Source of the DNA: CAWAVN01 sp963844315
GTDB lineage: Bacteria; Planctomycetota; Planctomycetia; Planctomycetales; Planctomycetaceae
Reading direction: 5' to 3'
DNA length: 64,000 nt
Assembly: GCA_963844315.1 (NCBI GenBank)
Contig: CAWJOC010000034.1
Coordinates: 124,001 to 188,000, forward strand
The translations under genes and the position numbers were made by a program. Under the pieces are notes generated by a model. It was not told the origin of the DNA. It saw only the letters and a program-made list of their open reading frames with translations, and did no database searches. Every line of letters begins with the position of its first letter. Position 1 is the first letter of the stretch. Below, piece by piece: positions 47,835 to 56,375 of the stretch.

Positions 47835-49738
47835 ATGGCAGTTTCCGGTGAAAAAGTAATCGGCATTGATTTAGGGACCACGAACTCGGTGGTTTCCGTG
47901 ATGGAAGGCGGCGAAGCCAAGGTCATCGCGAATTTGGAAGGCAACCGCATCACGCCGAGTGTTGTTGCGTTCACGGACAAGGGCGAAACCCTGGTCGGCG
48001 AACCGGCCAAACGGCAAGCGGTCACCAACCCCAAGAATACGATTTATTCCATCAAGAGGTTCATGGGCCGCAGGCACAGCGAAGTTTTGTCTGAAGAAAA
48101 ATCCGTGTCGTACGACATCGTTGGCGGCCCGAACGATTACGTGAAGGTTTCCGTCAAAGGCAAAGAATACACCCCGCCGGAAATCTCCGCGCTGATCCTG
48201 CGGAAACTCAAGGAAGCCGCCGAGAGCTATTTGGGCCATAAGGTCAACAAGGCCGTGATCACGGTCCCGGCGTATTTCAACGATGCCCAACGCCAAGCCA
48301 CCAAGGATGCCGGCCAAATCTCGGGGCTGGAAGTCTCGCGGATCATCAACGAACCGACCGCCGCCGCCTTGGCCTATGGTTTGGACAAAAAGAAAGACGA
48401 GAAGATCGCCGTGTTCGACTTGGGCGGCGGGACGTTTGACGTATCGATCCTCGAAGTCTCCGACGGCATGGTGGAAGTGCTCTCGACCAACGGCGACACG
48501 CACCTGGGCGGGGATGACTTCGATGAAGTCCTCATCAAGCACATCGCCGACCAATTCCAGAAAGAGCAGGGGATCGACCTCCGCAAAGATGCGATGGCCC
48601 TTCAGCGACTCCGCGAAGCCGCCGAGAAGGCCAAGAAGGAATTGTCTTCTTCGCAGCAGACCGATATCAACCTGCCGTTCATCACGCAGCATCAAGGCGA
48701 AGCCAAGCACTTGCAGATGAACATCACCCGCGCGGAGTTCGAGCGGCTGATTGACCATCTGGTGGACCGCTGCAAAGGGCCGGTGCAAAACGCGCTCAAG
48801 GATGCCAAGCTCAGCCCATCGCAAATTGATGAAGTCGTCTTGGTCGGCGGTTCGACCCGCGTGCCCAAGGTGCAAGAACTCGTCAAGAAACTGTTCCAGA
48901 AGGAACCGCACAAGGGCGTGAACCCGGACGAAGTCGTCTCGGTCGGAGCGGCCATTCAGGGCGGGATCATCGCGGGAGATGTGAAGGATGTGGTGCTCCT
49001 CGATGTGACGCCCTTGTCCCTCGGCATCGAAACCGAAGGCGGCGTGATGACCACGCTCATCGAAAGAAACACCACCATCCCCAAGGAAGCCAAGCAAACC
49101 TTCTCGACGGCGGCGGACAACCAATCCGCCGTCACCGTCAGGGTCTTCCAGGGCGAACGCCCGATGGCTCAGGACAACCGTCTCTTGGGCGAGTTCAACC
49201 TGGACGGCATTCCGCCCCGCCGCGCGGCGTGCCGCAGATTGAAGTCAAGTTCGACATCGACGTCAACGGGATCTTGAACGTGTCCGCCAAGGACATGGCG
49301 ACGGGCAAGGAAAAGAGCGTGCGGATTGAAGAATCCGGTGGTCTCTCCGAATCCGACATCGAACGCATCCGCCGCGATGCCGACGCCCACGCCGAGGAGG
49401 ACAAGAAACGCCGCAAACTGGCCGAGGCGAGAAACAAGGCCTCGTCGCTCAGTTACGAAATCGAGAAGACGATGAAGGAGCACGCCGACAAGTTGGACTC
49501 AGGTTCCAAGTCCGCCTTGGAAGGGTCGATCCAGAAAGTCAACGAAGCGGCGAAAGGCGAAGACGTGGCCGCCATCGAAAGCGCGATCAGCGAACTGGAG
49601 CAAGCGGCCCACGCCCTCTCGAAGCACATGTACGAAGGCCAACAAACCGCCGGAGCAGGGGCCACCGCCCAACCCGCCGGCAAAACCTCCGGTTCGGATG
49701 ACGATGTTATCGAAGCGGAATATGAAAAGTCCGAGTAA
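47835..49738 (+). CDS. dnaK: Molecular chaperone DnaK (Hsp70), one frameshift
   Basis: About 634 residues. ATPase domain: VIGIDLGTTNSVVSVMEGGE, INEPTAAALAYGLDKK, VFDLGGGTFDVSILEV and VVLVGGSTRVPKVQELVKK. Substrate domain: DVTPLSLGIETEGGVMT and VKDVVLLDV. Near 49222 a run of Cs is one base short (PP then shift), after which the second frame carries GVPQIEVKFDIDVNGILNVS and the helical lid, ending in the acidic tail SGSDDDVIEAEYEKSE. As an Hsp70 of this type is expected to be essential, the break is an assembly error. No dnaJ or grpE adjoins. Confidence 0.96.
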
Positions 49739-49741
49739 TCA

Positions 49742-49786
49742 GGCGAGCAGACCAACCTACGGTCGGTGCCCGCGTCAGCCCCATGA
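49742..49786. repeat. Dispersed GGCGAGC...CCATGA repeat just after dnaK
   Basis: GGCGAGCAGACCAACCTACG then GTCGGTGCCCGCGTCAGCCC and CATGA begins 3 nt after the dnaK stop. Same long variant as 33830-33874 and 54813-54857. Confidence 0.9.
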
Positions 49787-49815
49787 TTCTCCCGTCGATG
49801 AAAACTGATGAATAT

Positions 49816-49847
49816 AAAACCCGGCTTCAAACGAAGCCGGGTTTTTT
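49816..49847. terminator. Rho-independent terminator between dnaK and a convergent gene
   Basis: Stem CCCGGCTTC / GAAGCCGGG with loop AAAC, A-run before and TTTTTT after, so it can work in both directions for dnaK and for the converging secreted-protein gene. Confidence 0.9.
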
Positions 49848-49882
49848 GCTCGCGCCTTGGATTGCCAAAGGCCCGCGCACGA

Positions 49883-50395
49883 TCATTGAACGGGGCGGGT
49901 GATTGACTTGATTTCATGGAGCGGCAAAAACACCTCATGGTCGCCGTTGCCGTTGCCGTTGCCGGGGCGGTAAGCGATAAAGTCGTCACCGACGCGAGTG
50001 ACCGTGTAAGGCTTCCTCGACATCCTCTCTTTCATGTCGGCAGCATACTGGCTTAGACTCCCGTAATTCTCACGCAATTGCTTCATCTCATCGCTTAGAT
50101 TCTCCGCATTGATATCGCGGTTTGTGCGAGCTTCTTCCAGGACTTTTGTCACTTCGTTGTAGAGTCGACGTTCCTCATCGCTCGGCATCCACTTGCCATC
50201 CTCCTCTTTAGTGACGACCTGAATGGGGACCTCATCGCCCAGTGGCATTCGCAGAATAAGGATTCTTTCACCGACCTTAATGTGATTGAGAATCGAGACG
50301 GGTCGGCTTTCGGCGGGAGTAAGTTGCGACTCCGCAGTGATGGATAAGGTCAACACTCCCAACACACTGGCGAGAATCAGGACGAAAGCACGCAT
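49883..50395 (-). CDS. Secreted hypothetical protein
   Basis: 170 residues from the ATG at 50395 (AGAAAGGA 8 nt upstream favours it over the ATG-like start at 50413). Signal peptide MRAFVLILASVLGVLTLSIT. The mature part has ILNHIKVGERILILRMPLGD, a helical Glu/Arg/Asn region (NEVTKVLEEARTNRDINAEN), and the C-terminal YTVTRVGDDFIAYRPGNGNG, a beta-type end. No family recognised. Its gene is 32 nt downstream, in the - direction, of the thioredoxin-like gene, so they may be cotranscribed. Confidence 0.65.
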   Translation of the reverse strand: MRAFVLILASVLGVLTLSITAESQLTPAESRPVSILNHIKVGERILILRMPLGDEVPIQVVTKEEDGKWMPSDEERRLYNEVTKVLEEARTNRDINAENLSDEMKQLRENYGSLSQYAADMKERMSRKPYTVTRVGDDFIAYRPGNGNGNGDHEVFLPLHEIKSITRPVQ

Positions 50396-50427
50396 GACCG
50401 TATCCTTTCTCAATGGGGAAAGAGGAA

Positions 50428-51788
50428 TTACTCAAGGGACTTGATTACGTCGGCTCTCCGTTCGCGGATGAGGGGGATCACTACGTTATCCAACTCTTCC
50501 AACCCTTTGTCCGGGTGGATTTCGTAGTAGCCGGATTTGTAGTGGACCACTTTGCCTTTGTGGTCGATGACGACCCAGAGGGGCAGGGCGGCTTCCACGT
50601 CGCGGGGGTCGCCCAGAGTTTTGAGGAGGTCGCCGGAGTTGAGCGCGATGGGGTAGCTCAGGTTCATGAAGTCTCTGAACTTGCGGAAGTCGCGCTTGGC
50701 GAGATTGACCTCGTTGGCTTTATCGTTCCGGGGATCGACGGCGACGCCTAACACGCTGACGCCGAGCTTGCCGCGCTTGTTGTGCAGGAAATCCAAGTAG
50801 GCCACTTGGCCGTAGGGTTCGGTGAGCGGGTTGTCGTGGTACTTCCAGAAGTGCAGCACGATGATTTGATTGGCAAGGTCTTTCGACTGGATGGGTTTGC
50901 CGCTCAAATCGTTCAAGGTAAAACCGGGAGCATCCTTGCCAACAATCCGCTTGGCGAGGGCATCCACATCGCCATCACGCTGGGTTTGCAGTTTCAAATC
51001 CCGGCTGATGACGCTGACGAGTTGCAAAAACGGCGTGTCGGCGGCGTCTTGGTGAGGGAATCAATCGCGGCCCCGGTTGAGGCGAGTTGCTCTTTCGATA
51101 GTTCGGGTTTGAAGGAGTTCTCCCGGCGTTTCAGTTCCGCTTGCAGTTTAAGGAGGCCCGCCAATGGCTTTTGAATCGCGGCGAGTTTTTCCCCTTGGAC
51201 TTCGGTGAGGGTGTCAAGTTCCATCAAGAGTTCGAACTGGTCGCCCCGGCCCATGGTGACTTTGGATTTCATCGCGACAACCAAGCCGGTGTCTTCTTCG
51301 ACCCACACCGTTTGGCGTTTGCCGATGTTCGTGAACACATCCACTTCCCAGCAACTGCGGTTGCCGCGTTTTGAGCGTGCGGACGACTTCGTAGCGCAGG
51401 TTATTCTCCGTGAACTCCGCCTCGGCGTTGAGTTTGTCCGCATATTCAAACAGCGGCTGGCGCAAGGGCAGGGGATAGGGCGTGCCTTCATGGGTATAAA
51501 GGACGCTCATCTGGGCCTTGCCCGTCGGCTGGGATTTTTCATTGAGGGTCAAAATGCCGTAGCGTTCCGGCCAGGCCCATCCGCCGCCCTTTTCATCCAC
51601 CAGAAAGGCGATTTTCGTACCGGGAGCTGCTTCTTCCAAGAGGCAATACACCTCGAACTGCTTGACCTCGACGTTGGCTTCCTGGCGGGAGACTTGCTCC
51701 AACGAGCCTTTGTACGCAGCTCAATCGCCGAGCCTTCCGCGAAGAACACGGCGCAGAGGGAGAGCAGACAGGGCAGGGGGGTGGTCAT
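50428..51788 (-). CDS. Secreted thioredoxin-fold (TlpA/AhpC-like) protein without the CxxC motif, three frameshifts
   Basis: About 453 residues when joined over breaks near 51722, 51368 and 51035. Signal peptide LPCLLSLCAVFFAEGSA; then a beta domain (VEVKQFEVYCLLEEAAPG, WPERYGILTLNEKSQ, FTNIGKRQTVWVEEDTGLVV), a helical linker (KLAAIQKPLAGLLKLQAELK), and a TlpA-like thioredoxin fold (VGKDAPGFTLNDLSGKPIQS, then VLHFWKYHDNP, then LWVVIDHKGKVVHYKSG). Where TlpA has WCxPC this protein has WKYHDNP, so it cannot work as a disulfide reductase. It lies on the - strand, divergent from the kinase gene. Role unknown. Confidence 0.7.
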
Positions 51789-52078
51789 GAAAGAGACGCC
51801 TTGTGTGGGAGGGTTCCCGCGCCAGCGACCAGAGGGCGGGAAGAATTGTGGGCAGGATTTGTCGCCCTGAAATCATCCCAAAAACCCCAGCGGGTCACAA
51901 GAGAACCGGGAGAGGCTATGGGAGTTCCAGAGGGGGAGAGGGGAGACAGGGAGAAGGATGATACAAGACTGAAAACCAGAAAATCCTCAATCGCCCATTC
52001 ATTAACCCTCGTCTCTCTGGTTATACTGAAATCGGAGGACACCACAAAAAAGGCGGAACTTTCGGCAGGAGAGCAGCT

Positions 52079-53548
52079 GTGGCTGACGACGATCTGATTA
52101 TTGATGGCTATAAACTGAACCCCGTGCCCGTGGCTACGGGGAACAGCAGCGAGATTTATGAAGTGCTGGAGCAGAGCGGGGGGCAACCCTTGTGCATGAA
52201 ACTGCTGCTTCCGGAAACCTTAAAGAACGCGGCCGCCAAAGCGGTGCTGAAGCACGAAGCCAAAGTCGGCAAGGGACTGGACCATCCCAGCATCATTAAG
52301 GTGCATAAGATCTCCGTGACCAAAAAGCACGGTTACATGCTGATGGACCTGTTCCGCGCGCCAAACATCAAGACCCAGATTGCCACCGATCTGGTAGGGC
52401 TGCACACCCGCTTTCGCAAGGTGTTCGAGAGCCTCTGCCTGGCTTTGGGTTACATGCACGAAAAAGGCTGGGTCCACCGGGACATCAAGCCCGAAAACAT
52501 TCTCTCGAACAAAGTGGGCGAACTGCGGCTGATCGACTTCTCGCTGTCCGTGCGGGCGGCTGGGGGATTGGGAAAACTGCTCGGAGCGCGCACCAAAGCC
52601 GTGCAAGGCACAAAAACCTACATCGCCCCGGAAACCCTGTTGAAGAAATCCCCCAGCCTTCAGACCGACATGTACAGCCTGGGGATCACCGTGTTCGAGA
52701 TGCTGACGGGATTCCCGCCGTTTCGGGGCACGTCGCCGGGCGAACTGCTCCGGATGCACGTTCAGGAAAAGGCCCCCGCCGTGTCGTTTTACAACAAGAA
52801 CGTCACCCCGGAGATGGACCGCCTTGTGGATAAGCTCTTGGTCAAGAAACCAGCCAACCGCCCCAAGAACATGGAAGAGGTTTACTCGGAGTTTCGCGCC
52901 TTGAAGATCTTCAAGGAAGACCCCAAGGAACTCGACGCGGTGAAACAAAGAAACGCAAGGAGGCGGAAATCAGCGGGCTGGGAGCCGCCGAGCGGATCAA
53001 TAGCCGGCGCGACCACTGCGCGTTCGGAAGCGGGCCTGAATGCCCCCCCGGAACCCGCGAAGCCCAAAGCCGAGCCCAAGCCGCTGCCCGCCGCCCCGCC
53101 CCGGCAACCGGCTGCTGGCGGACCGGCAGCTCCTGTCGCGGGTCAACCCATGCCAGGGCAGGGCTACGTTCCGCCGGCATGCCGCCGGGTGTTCCCTATC
53201 CGAATTACCCGCCGCCGGAGTTACGGCTTCCCGCCCGGCATGCAGCTTCCGCCCGGTTATCCGTATCCGCAACTGCCGCCCGGCTATCAGCCCCAAGGCC
53301 CCTTGCCGCCCGGATACATTCCGCCCGGCATGCCGATGCAGCCACCCGTACCATCATCGCCTCCTCCGCAACAAGAGGCGATTCCCAAGCCCAACAACAA
53401 CCAGCCGCCCCTCCCGCCGCCACAAATCCCGCTCCGCCGAAAACCGGCTCCCAAGACAAAGAAGCAAGAGGAAGAAGACTTGCCCCTCATGGAAATGGAC
53501 GAACTTCCCGATGTTCTCGTAGGCGAGCGTGGGGCGTCAGCCCCATGA
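52079..53548 (+). CDS. Ser/Thr protein kinase with DFS in place of DFG and a Pro-rich tail
   Basis: About 489 residues from the GTG at 52079 with AGGAGAG upstream. The kinase fold covers about 1-285: MKLLLPETL (VAIK Lys), GYMHEKGWVHRDIKPENIL (HRD and catalytic Asn), LRLIDFSLSVRAAGG (DFS for DFG), TYIAPETLL (APE) and DMYSLGITVFEMLTGFPPFRG. The Gly-rich loop ATGNSSEIYE is poor. The tail is Pro/Gly repeats (PPGYPYPQLPPGYQ) with four compensating frame slips between 52945 and 53215, of which only the joined frames make sense. The end (VGERGASAP) is coded by a dispersed repeat, which also gives the stop. It is soluble, without TM. Confidence 0.82.
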   Translation: MADDDLIIDGYKLNPVPVATGNSSEIYEVLEQSGGQPLCMKLLLPETLKNAAAKAVLKHEAKVGKGLDHPSIIKVHKISVTKKHGYMLMDLFRAPNIKTQIATDLVGLHTRFRKVFESLCLALGYMHEKGWVHRDIKPENILSNKVGELRLIDFSLSVRAAGGLGKLLGARTKAVQGTKTYIAPETLLKKSPSLQTDMYSLGITVFEMLTGFPPFRGTSPGELLRMHVQEKAPAVSFYNKNVTPEMDRLVDKLLVKKPANRPKNMEEVYSEFRALKIFKEDPKELDAVKQRNARRRKSAGWEPPSGSIAGATTARSEAGLNAPPEPAKPKAEPKPLPAAPPRQPAAGGPAAPVAGQPMPGQGYVPPACRRVFPIRITRRRSYGFPPGMQLPPGYPYPQLPPGYQPQGPLPPGYIPPGMPMQPPVPSSPPPQQEAIPKPNNNQPPLPPPQIPLRRKPAPKTKKQEEEDLPLMEMDELPDVLVGERGASAP

Positions 53549-53626
53549 TGACCTCCGATAAACCAAACCGCCCTGAACCATATCCGGATCGTCAAAGCCA
53601 TCATGGGCTGACATCCCACGCTCGCC
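53522..53626. repeat. GGCGAGCGTGGGGCGTCAGCC repeat, inverted pair at kinase 3' end
   Basis: Left arm 53522-53550 (GGCGAGCGTGGGGCGTCAGC then CCCATGATG) codes the last codons of the kinase; right arm 53599-53626 (CATCATGGGCTGACATCCCA then CGCTCGCC) is its mirror image. Together a long hairpin. Confidence 0.9.
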
Positions 53627-53787
53627 TAGAGGATTCTTCGTCTTGCATCCCCTGGAGTGAAAAGATAAAAGCAACCTTTGAATGAGGCTATAGCCTAGAG
53701 GAAGCGATTGAGGAATCAGAAATCCCAATCGCCTGGAATTCGGTCTACAGCCTAAAGCCTACAGTCTTTCCACAAAGGCTCCTCCGC

Positions 53788-54807
53788 ATGTCGGCTCCGC
53801 AGCAACTCCCGTTCGAGCGGCCCATTTACGAACTCGAACGCCAACTCGAACAACTCGAAGAACAGCCCCATCCCTCGGCCAACACCAAAGACGCAATCCG
53901 CAAAATGCGGGTCGAGATCACGCGGATGAAGCGCGAAATCTTCGAGAACCTGGACCCCTGGCAAATCGTCAGCGTGGCCCGGCATCTCGAACGTCCGCAG
54001 ACGCTGGATTACCTCGAACTCGTGTTCGATGAGTTCGTCGAACTCCACGGCGACAAAGCCTTCGGCGATGACCGGGCCATCATCACCGGGTTCGCCAAGC
54101 TCGAAGACCAGAAGATCATGCTCGTCGCCCAGAACAAAGGCCGGACCCTCAAGGAGCGCAACGAATCCTTCTACGGCTGCGCCCATCCGGAAGGCTACCG
54201 CAAGGCCCTCGGCAAAATGCAGATGGCGGCCAAATTCGGCCTGCCCATCGTCTGCCTGATCGACACGCCCGGAGCGTATCCCGGCATCGGCGCCGAGGAA
54301 CGCGGCCAGGCTTATAGCATCGCCTATAACCTCCGCGAGATGTCGCTGCTCAAAACGCCCATCGTCTGCGTGGTCATTGGCGAAGGCGGTTCTGGCGGGG
54401 CGCTCGGCATCGGCATCGGCGACCATGTGGCGGTGCTGCAGTTCGCGTACTACTCGGTCATCAGTCCCGAGGGCTGCGCGGGGATTTTGTGGAAGCACGT
54501 CAAACACGCCGACCTCGCCGCCCGCGCGTTGAAGTTCACGTCCAAGCATCTCGTCAAGCTCGGCGTGATTGATGAGATCATTCCCGAACCCCTGGGCGGC
54601 GCCCACCGCGACCACCGGGCGATGGCCACCGTCCTCAAAGGCTCGCTGCTCTCCGCCCTCAAAGAACTCGGCGCGATTCCCAAGGACGAACTTCTCGACC
54701 GCCGCTACGAAAAGTTCCGCCGCTACGGCGTCTTCGAGGAAACCGTCGTTGAAGCCGAAATTGGCCCAAATGACGAGTCTTCCAAAAACGGCCGAGCGGC
54801 CTCGTAG
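53788..54807 (+). CDS. accA: Acetyl-CoA carboxylase carboxyltransferase subunit alpha
   Basis: 339 residues. Helical N-domain IYELERQLEQLEEQPHP with MRVEITRMKREIFENLDPWQ; core ERPQTLDYLELVFDEFVELH, FGDDRAIITGFAKLEDQ, GCAHPEGYRKALGKMQMAAK, TPGAYPGIGAEERGQAYS and GEGGSGGALGIGIGDHVAVL; end SPEGCAGILWKH. It transfers the carboxyl group from biotin to acetyl-CoA with AccD to give malonyl-CoA. No accD adjoins. Intact, with a repeat immediately after the stop. Confidence 0.97.
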   Translation: MSAPQQLPFERPIYELERQLEQLEEQPHPSANTKDAIRKMRVEITRMKREIFENLDPWQIVSVARHLERPQTLDYLELVFDEFVELHGDKAFGDDRAIITGFAKLEDQKIMLVAQNKGRTLKERNESFYGCAHPEGYRKALGKMQMAAKFGLPIVCLIDTPGAYPGIGAEERGQAYSIAYNLREMSLLKTPIVCVVIGEGGSGGALGIGIGDHVAVLQFAYYSVISPEGCAGILWKHVKHADLAARALKFTSKHLVKLGVIDEIIPEPLGGAHRDHRAMATVLKGSLLSALKELGAIPKDELLDRRYEKFRRYGVFEETVVEAEIGPNDESSKNGRAAS

Positions 54808-54812
54808 GAAAT

Positions 54813-54922
54813 GGCGAGCAGACCAACCTTCGGTCGGTGCCCGCGTCAGCCCCATGATTGTTTCCAATAATGAAACACGCAATTGCTCAAACTCATCATG
54901 GGGCTGACGCCCCACGCTCGCC
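54813..54922. repeat. Dispersed repeat, inverted pair after accA, adjoining the dif-like site
   Basis: Long-variant left arm GGCGAGCAGACCAACCTTCG ... CAGCCCCATGA (54813-54857) and short-variant right arm CATCATGGGGCTGACGCCCC then ACGCTCGCC (54894-54922). The right arm stops 6 nt before the dif-like sequence. Confidence 0.9.
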
Positions 54923-54928
54923 GGGCCA

Positions 54929-54956
54929 ACGTCCGATAATGTCCGTTATGTTCGGT
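54929..54956 (+). other. dif: dif-like XerC/XerD recombination site (probable chromosome terminus)
   Basis: Left arm ACGTCCGATAA (54929-54939), centre TGTCCG (54940-54945), right arm TTATGTTCGGT (54946-54956). The lay-out (11-6-11, ATAA to TTATG facing the centre) is that of bacterial dif sites. From memory of the B. subtilis site, 8 of 11 left and 7 of 11 right positions agree; the right arm agrees at 8 of 11 with E. coli. It lies between the last + strand and first - strand GGGNAGGG octamers, exactly where dif is expected. Confidence 0.72.
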
Positions 54957-55037
54957 TAGCCGCTTGAAAAGCCCTGGTTTTTGGCCGATTCATATCGGAA
55001 CCTATAATAGCTGCCTCGCAACTCGTAAGGAGCGAAT

Positions 55038-55261
55038 ATGGGCACGACGGTTGGAATCGAGCAAGCCCAAGCGAAGTTGAAAGACCTGATCGCCCAACTC
55101 GGCCCTGGCGATGAGATTGTCATTACCGAGAACAATCACCCGGTTGCAAGACTCCTACCGCCAGGCAAACGTCAGCCCCGATTGGGAATTGCCAAGGCCT
55201 GCTGACGATTGTGGATGACGACGAGGAACACTTGGAGGATTTCCAGGACTACATGCCATGA
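55038..55261 (+). CDS. Phd/YefM-type antitoxin (one frameshift)
   Basis: About 75 residues if a missing G near 55196 is restored (AAGGCC for AAGGGCC). It reads MGTTVGIEQAQAKLKDLIAQ then LGPGDEIVITENNHPVARLL, the Phd fold that binds DNA, followed in the second frame by LLTIVDDDEEHLEDFQDYMP, the usual toxin-binding tail. AAGGAG is just upstream of the ATG. The next ATG overlaps the stop, as in vapBC-type operons, but the toxin there is cut short. So an antitoxin without a working partner remains. Confidence 0.82.
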
Positions 55262-55323
55262 GGGGGCTATTGGATACCCATTCCTGGCTCTGGTTTGTCC
55301 TTGGTGATTTTAAGCGACCGTAA
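55258..55323 (+). pseudogene. Truncated PIN-domain (VapC-type) toxin remnant
   Basis: 21 codons, MRGLLDTHSWLWFVLGD then FKRP and stop. The start LLDTHSWLW is the first strand of a PIN nuclease with its first catalytic Asp. All the rest of the domain (about 110 residues) is gone, replaced by palindromic repeat DNA from 55328 on. It overlaps the antitoxin gene by 4 nt. Confidence 0.8.
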
Positions 55324-55327
55324 ATGA

Positions 55328-55397
55328 AAATCGCCCTCGTCTCGCCAAATGATTTGCGGCGGGACAAGGGCGAGCGTGGGGCGTCAGCCCCATGATG
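55328..55397. repeat. Two palindromic repeats abutting the toxin remnant
   Basis: CTCGCCAAATGATTTGCGGC then GGGAC (a variant of the CCGCCA...GATTTCTGGCGGGA unit also at 56311, 58349, 59826 and 62190), joined directly to the short variant GGCGAGCGTGGGGCGTCAGC then CCCATGATG at 55369-55397. Confidence 0.8.
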
Positions 55398-55417
55398 GGT
55401 TTTGGGTTTCTCCGGGC

Positions 55418-55984
55418 TTAAACAATATTGTTAACCAAAGCCCGGCAGAAGTCGCGGCGTTCTCCTTGAAATTCATGGTGCAGCAGCGACACCCAGTAAT
55501 GGAGTTCTTGCTGCGAGGGTTCCCGGCCCGTGAGTTGGACGAACAGGAATTGCACGTAGATGCTCGGATTGCTCTGGCAGCATGGAAACATTCCGGCGAA
55601 GCCATGATCCCGATTTGCGCTTCGGCCAACGTTCCCCGATTGTAGATGAAATCCACCCAGTGAGCGATTTCTTGGGGATTCGCCTGGCGGCCCAGATATT
55701 TCAAGTACCACTCGTAAATCCGCCGCTTCCACGTGATTGGGCTGCGGCGCATAAGAGGGGTAGCCAATGCCCGGTTGGGCATACGATGGCCCCGCCAGCG
55801 AGGGAACGTCCAGACTCGAAACATTCAAACTCGGTTGGGCGTAGGGCGGATAGGTCACGGAGGGTTGCCAGTGTCTGCTGGAGCGGGATGACCGGAAACG
55901 AAAGCTGTCCCGCTCGTCATCGTGCATAAGCGGATCAAGGCCGACGAGCACGGCCAGCAACGGAAGGTAAGTGAGGTATCTCAT
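55418..55984 (-). CDS. Secreted DUF4214-like protein (two frameshifts)
   Basis: About 188 residues. Signal-like MRYLTYLPLLAVLVGLDPLM, then a Pro/Tyr/Ser-rich section (PSVTYPPYAQPSLNVSSLD, PSYAQPGIGYPSYAPQPN). Two DUF4214-like helical units follow in other frames: RIYEWYLKYLGRQANPQEIA then HWVDFIYNRGTLAEAQIGIM, and after a second shift SIYVQFLFVQLTGREPSQQE then LHYWVSLLHHEF. The frames change near 55765 and 55610. DUF4214 units occur in surface and extracellular proteins of planctomycetes; role unknown. Confidence 0.68.
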   Translation of the reverse strand: MRYLTYLPLLAVLVGLDPLMHDDERDSFRFRSSRSSRHWQPSVTYPPYAQPSLNVSSLDVPSLAGPSYAQPGIGYPSYAPQPNHVEAADLRVVLEISGPPGESPRNRSLGGFHLQSGNVGRSANRDHGFAGMFPCCQSNPSIYVQFLFVQLTGREPSQQELHYWVSLLHHEFQGERRDFCRALVNNIV

Positions 55985-56375
55985 GAGGTTGCTCCTTGGA
56001 GTCTTTCCAGTAAAACGCCAGTTCGTGTTGTTAATCGACGAAACCCGTCGTGAGGTTTTGAGAGTTGCACTCCAAGATGCTTATGCAACACCTATTCCAG
56101 AATGACAAAAAGCCGCTCCGAGCCGACATCTTTCCGAAAACTTTCCCATAGGCACGGTTAGGGAATCCGGAGCTTTCCTATTTCCGCCTTGGGAGAATCT
56201 GCTCCGCGATGAAATCCCCGAGGCTCACGGCTCCAAAAAAACCATGGCCCCAACGACTCTAAACCGAGCCATTTGGGCCTTGAGAAATTCCTAGGAGAAA
56301 TGCCCACTGTCCCGCCAGACGATTTCTGGCGGGACAGTGTGGCTGATTCGGAATGAGTCCCAAATCGAAAACGCG
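55985..56375. other. Non-coding gap with one palindromic repeat
   Basis: Leader of the DUF4214-like gene and tail of the HAD gene. At 56311-56339 CCCGCCAGACGATTTCTGGC then GGGACAG is a hairpin of the GATTTCTGGCGGGA family and may end the HAD transcript. Nothing else seen. Confidence 0.55.

Noticed and set aside
49200..49240. Programmed frameshift in dnaK
   Set aside because: The site is a plain C-run with no slippery heptamer or known precedent in dnaK, and similar breaks occur in many unrelated genes here.
53151..53215. Kinase tail segment read as a basic Arg-rich peptide (CRRVFPIRITRRRS)
   Set aside because: The neighbouring frame gives PPGVPYPNYPPP, which continues the Pro/Gly repeats, so the Arg-rich piece is a frameshift artefact.
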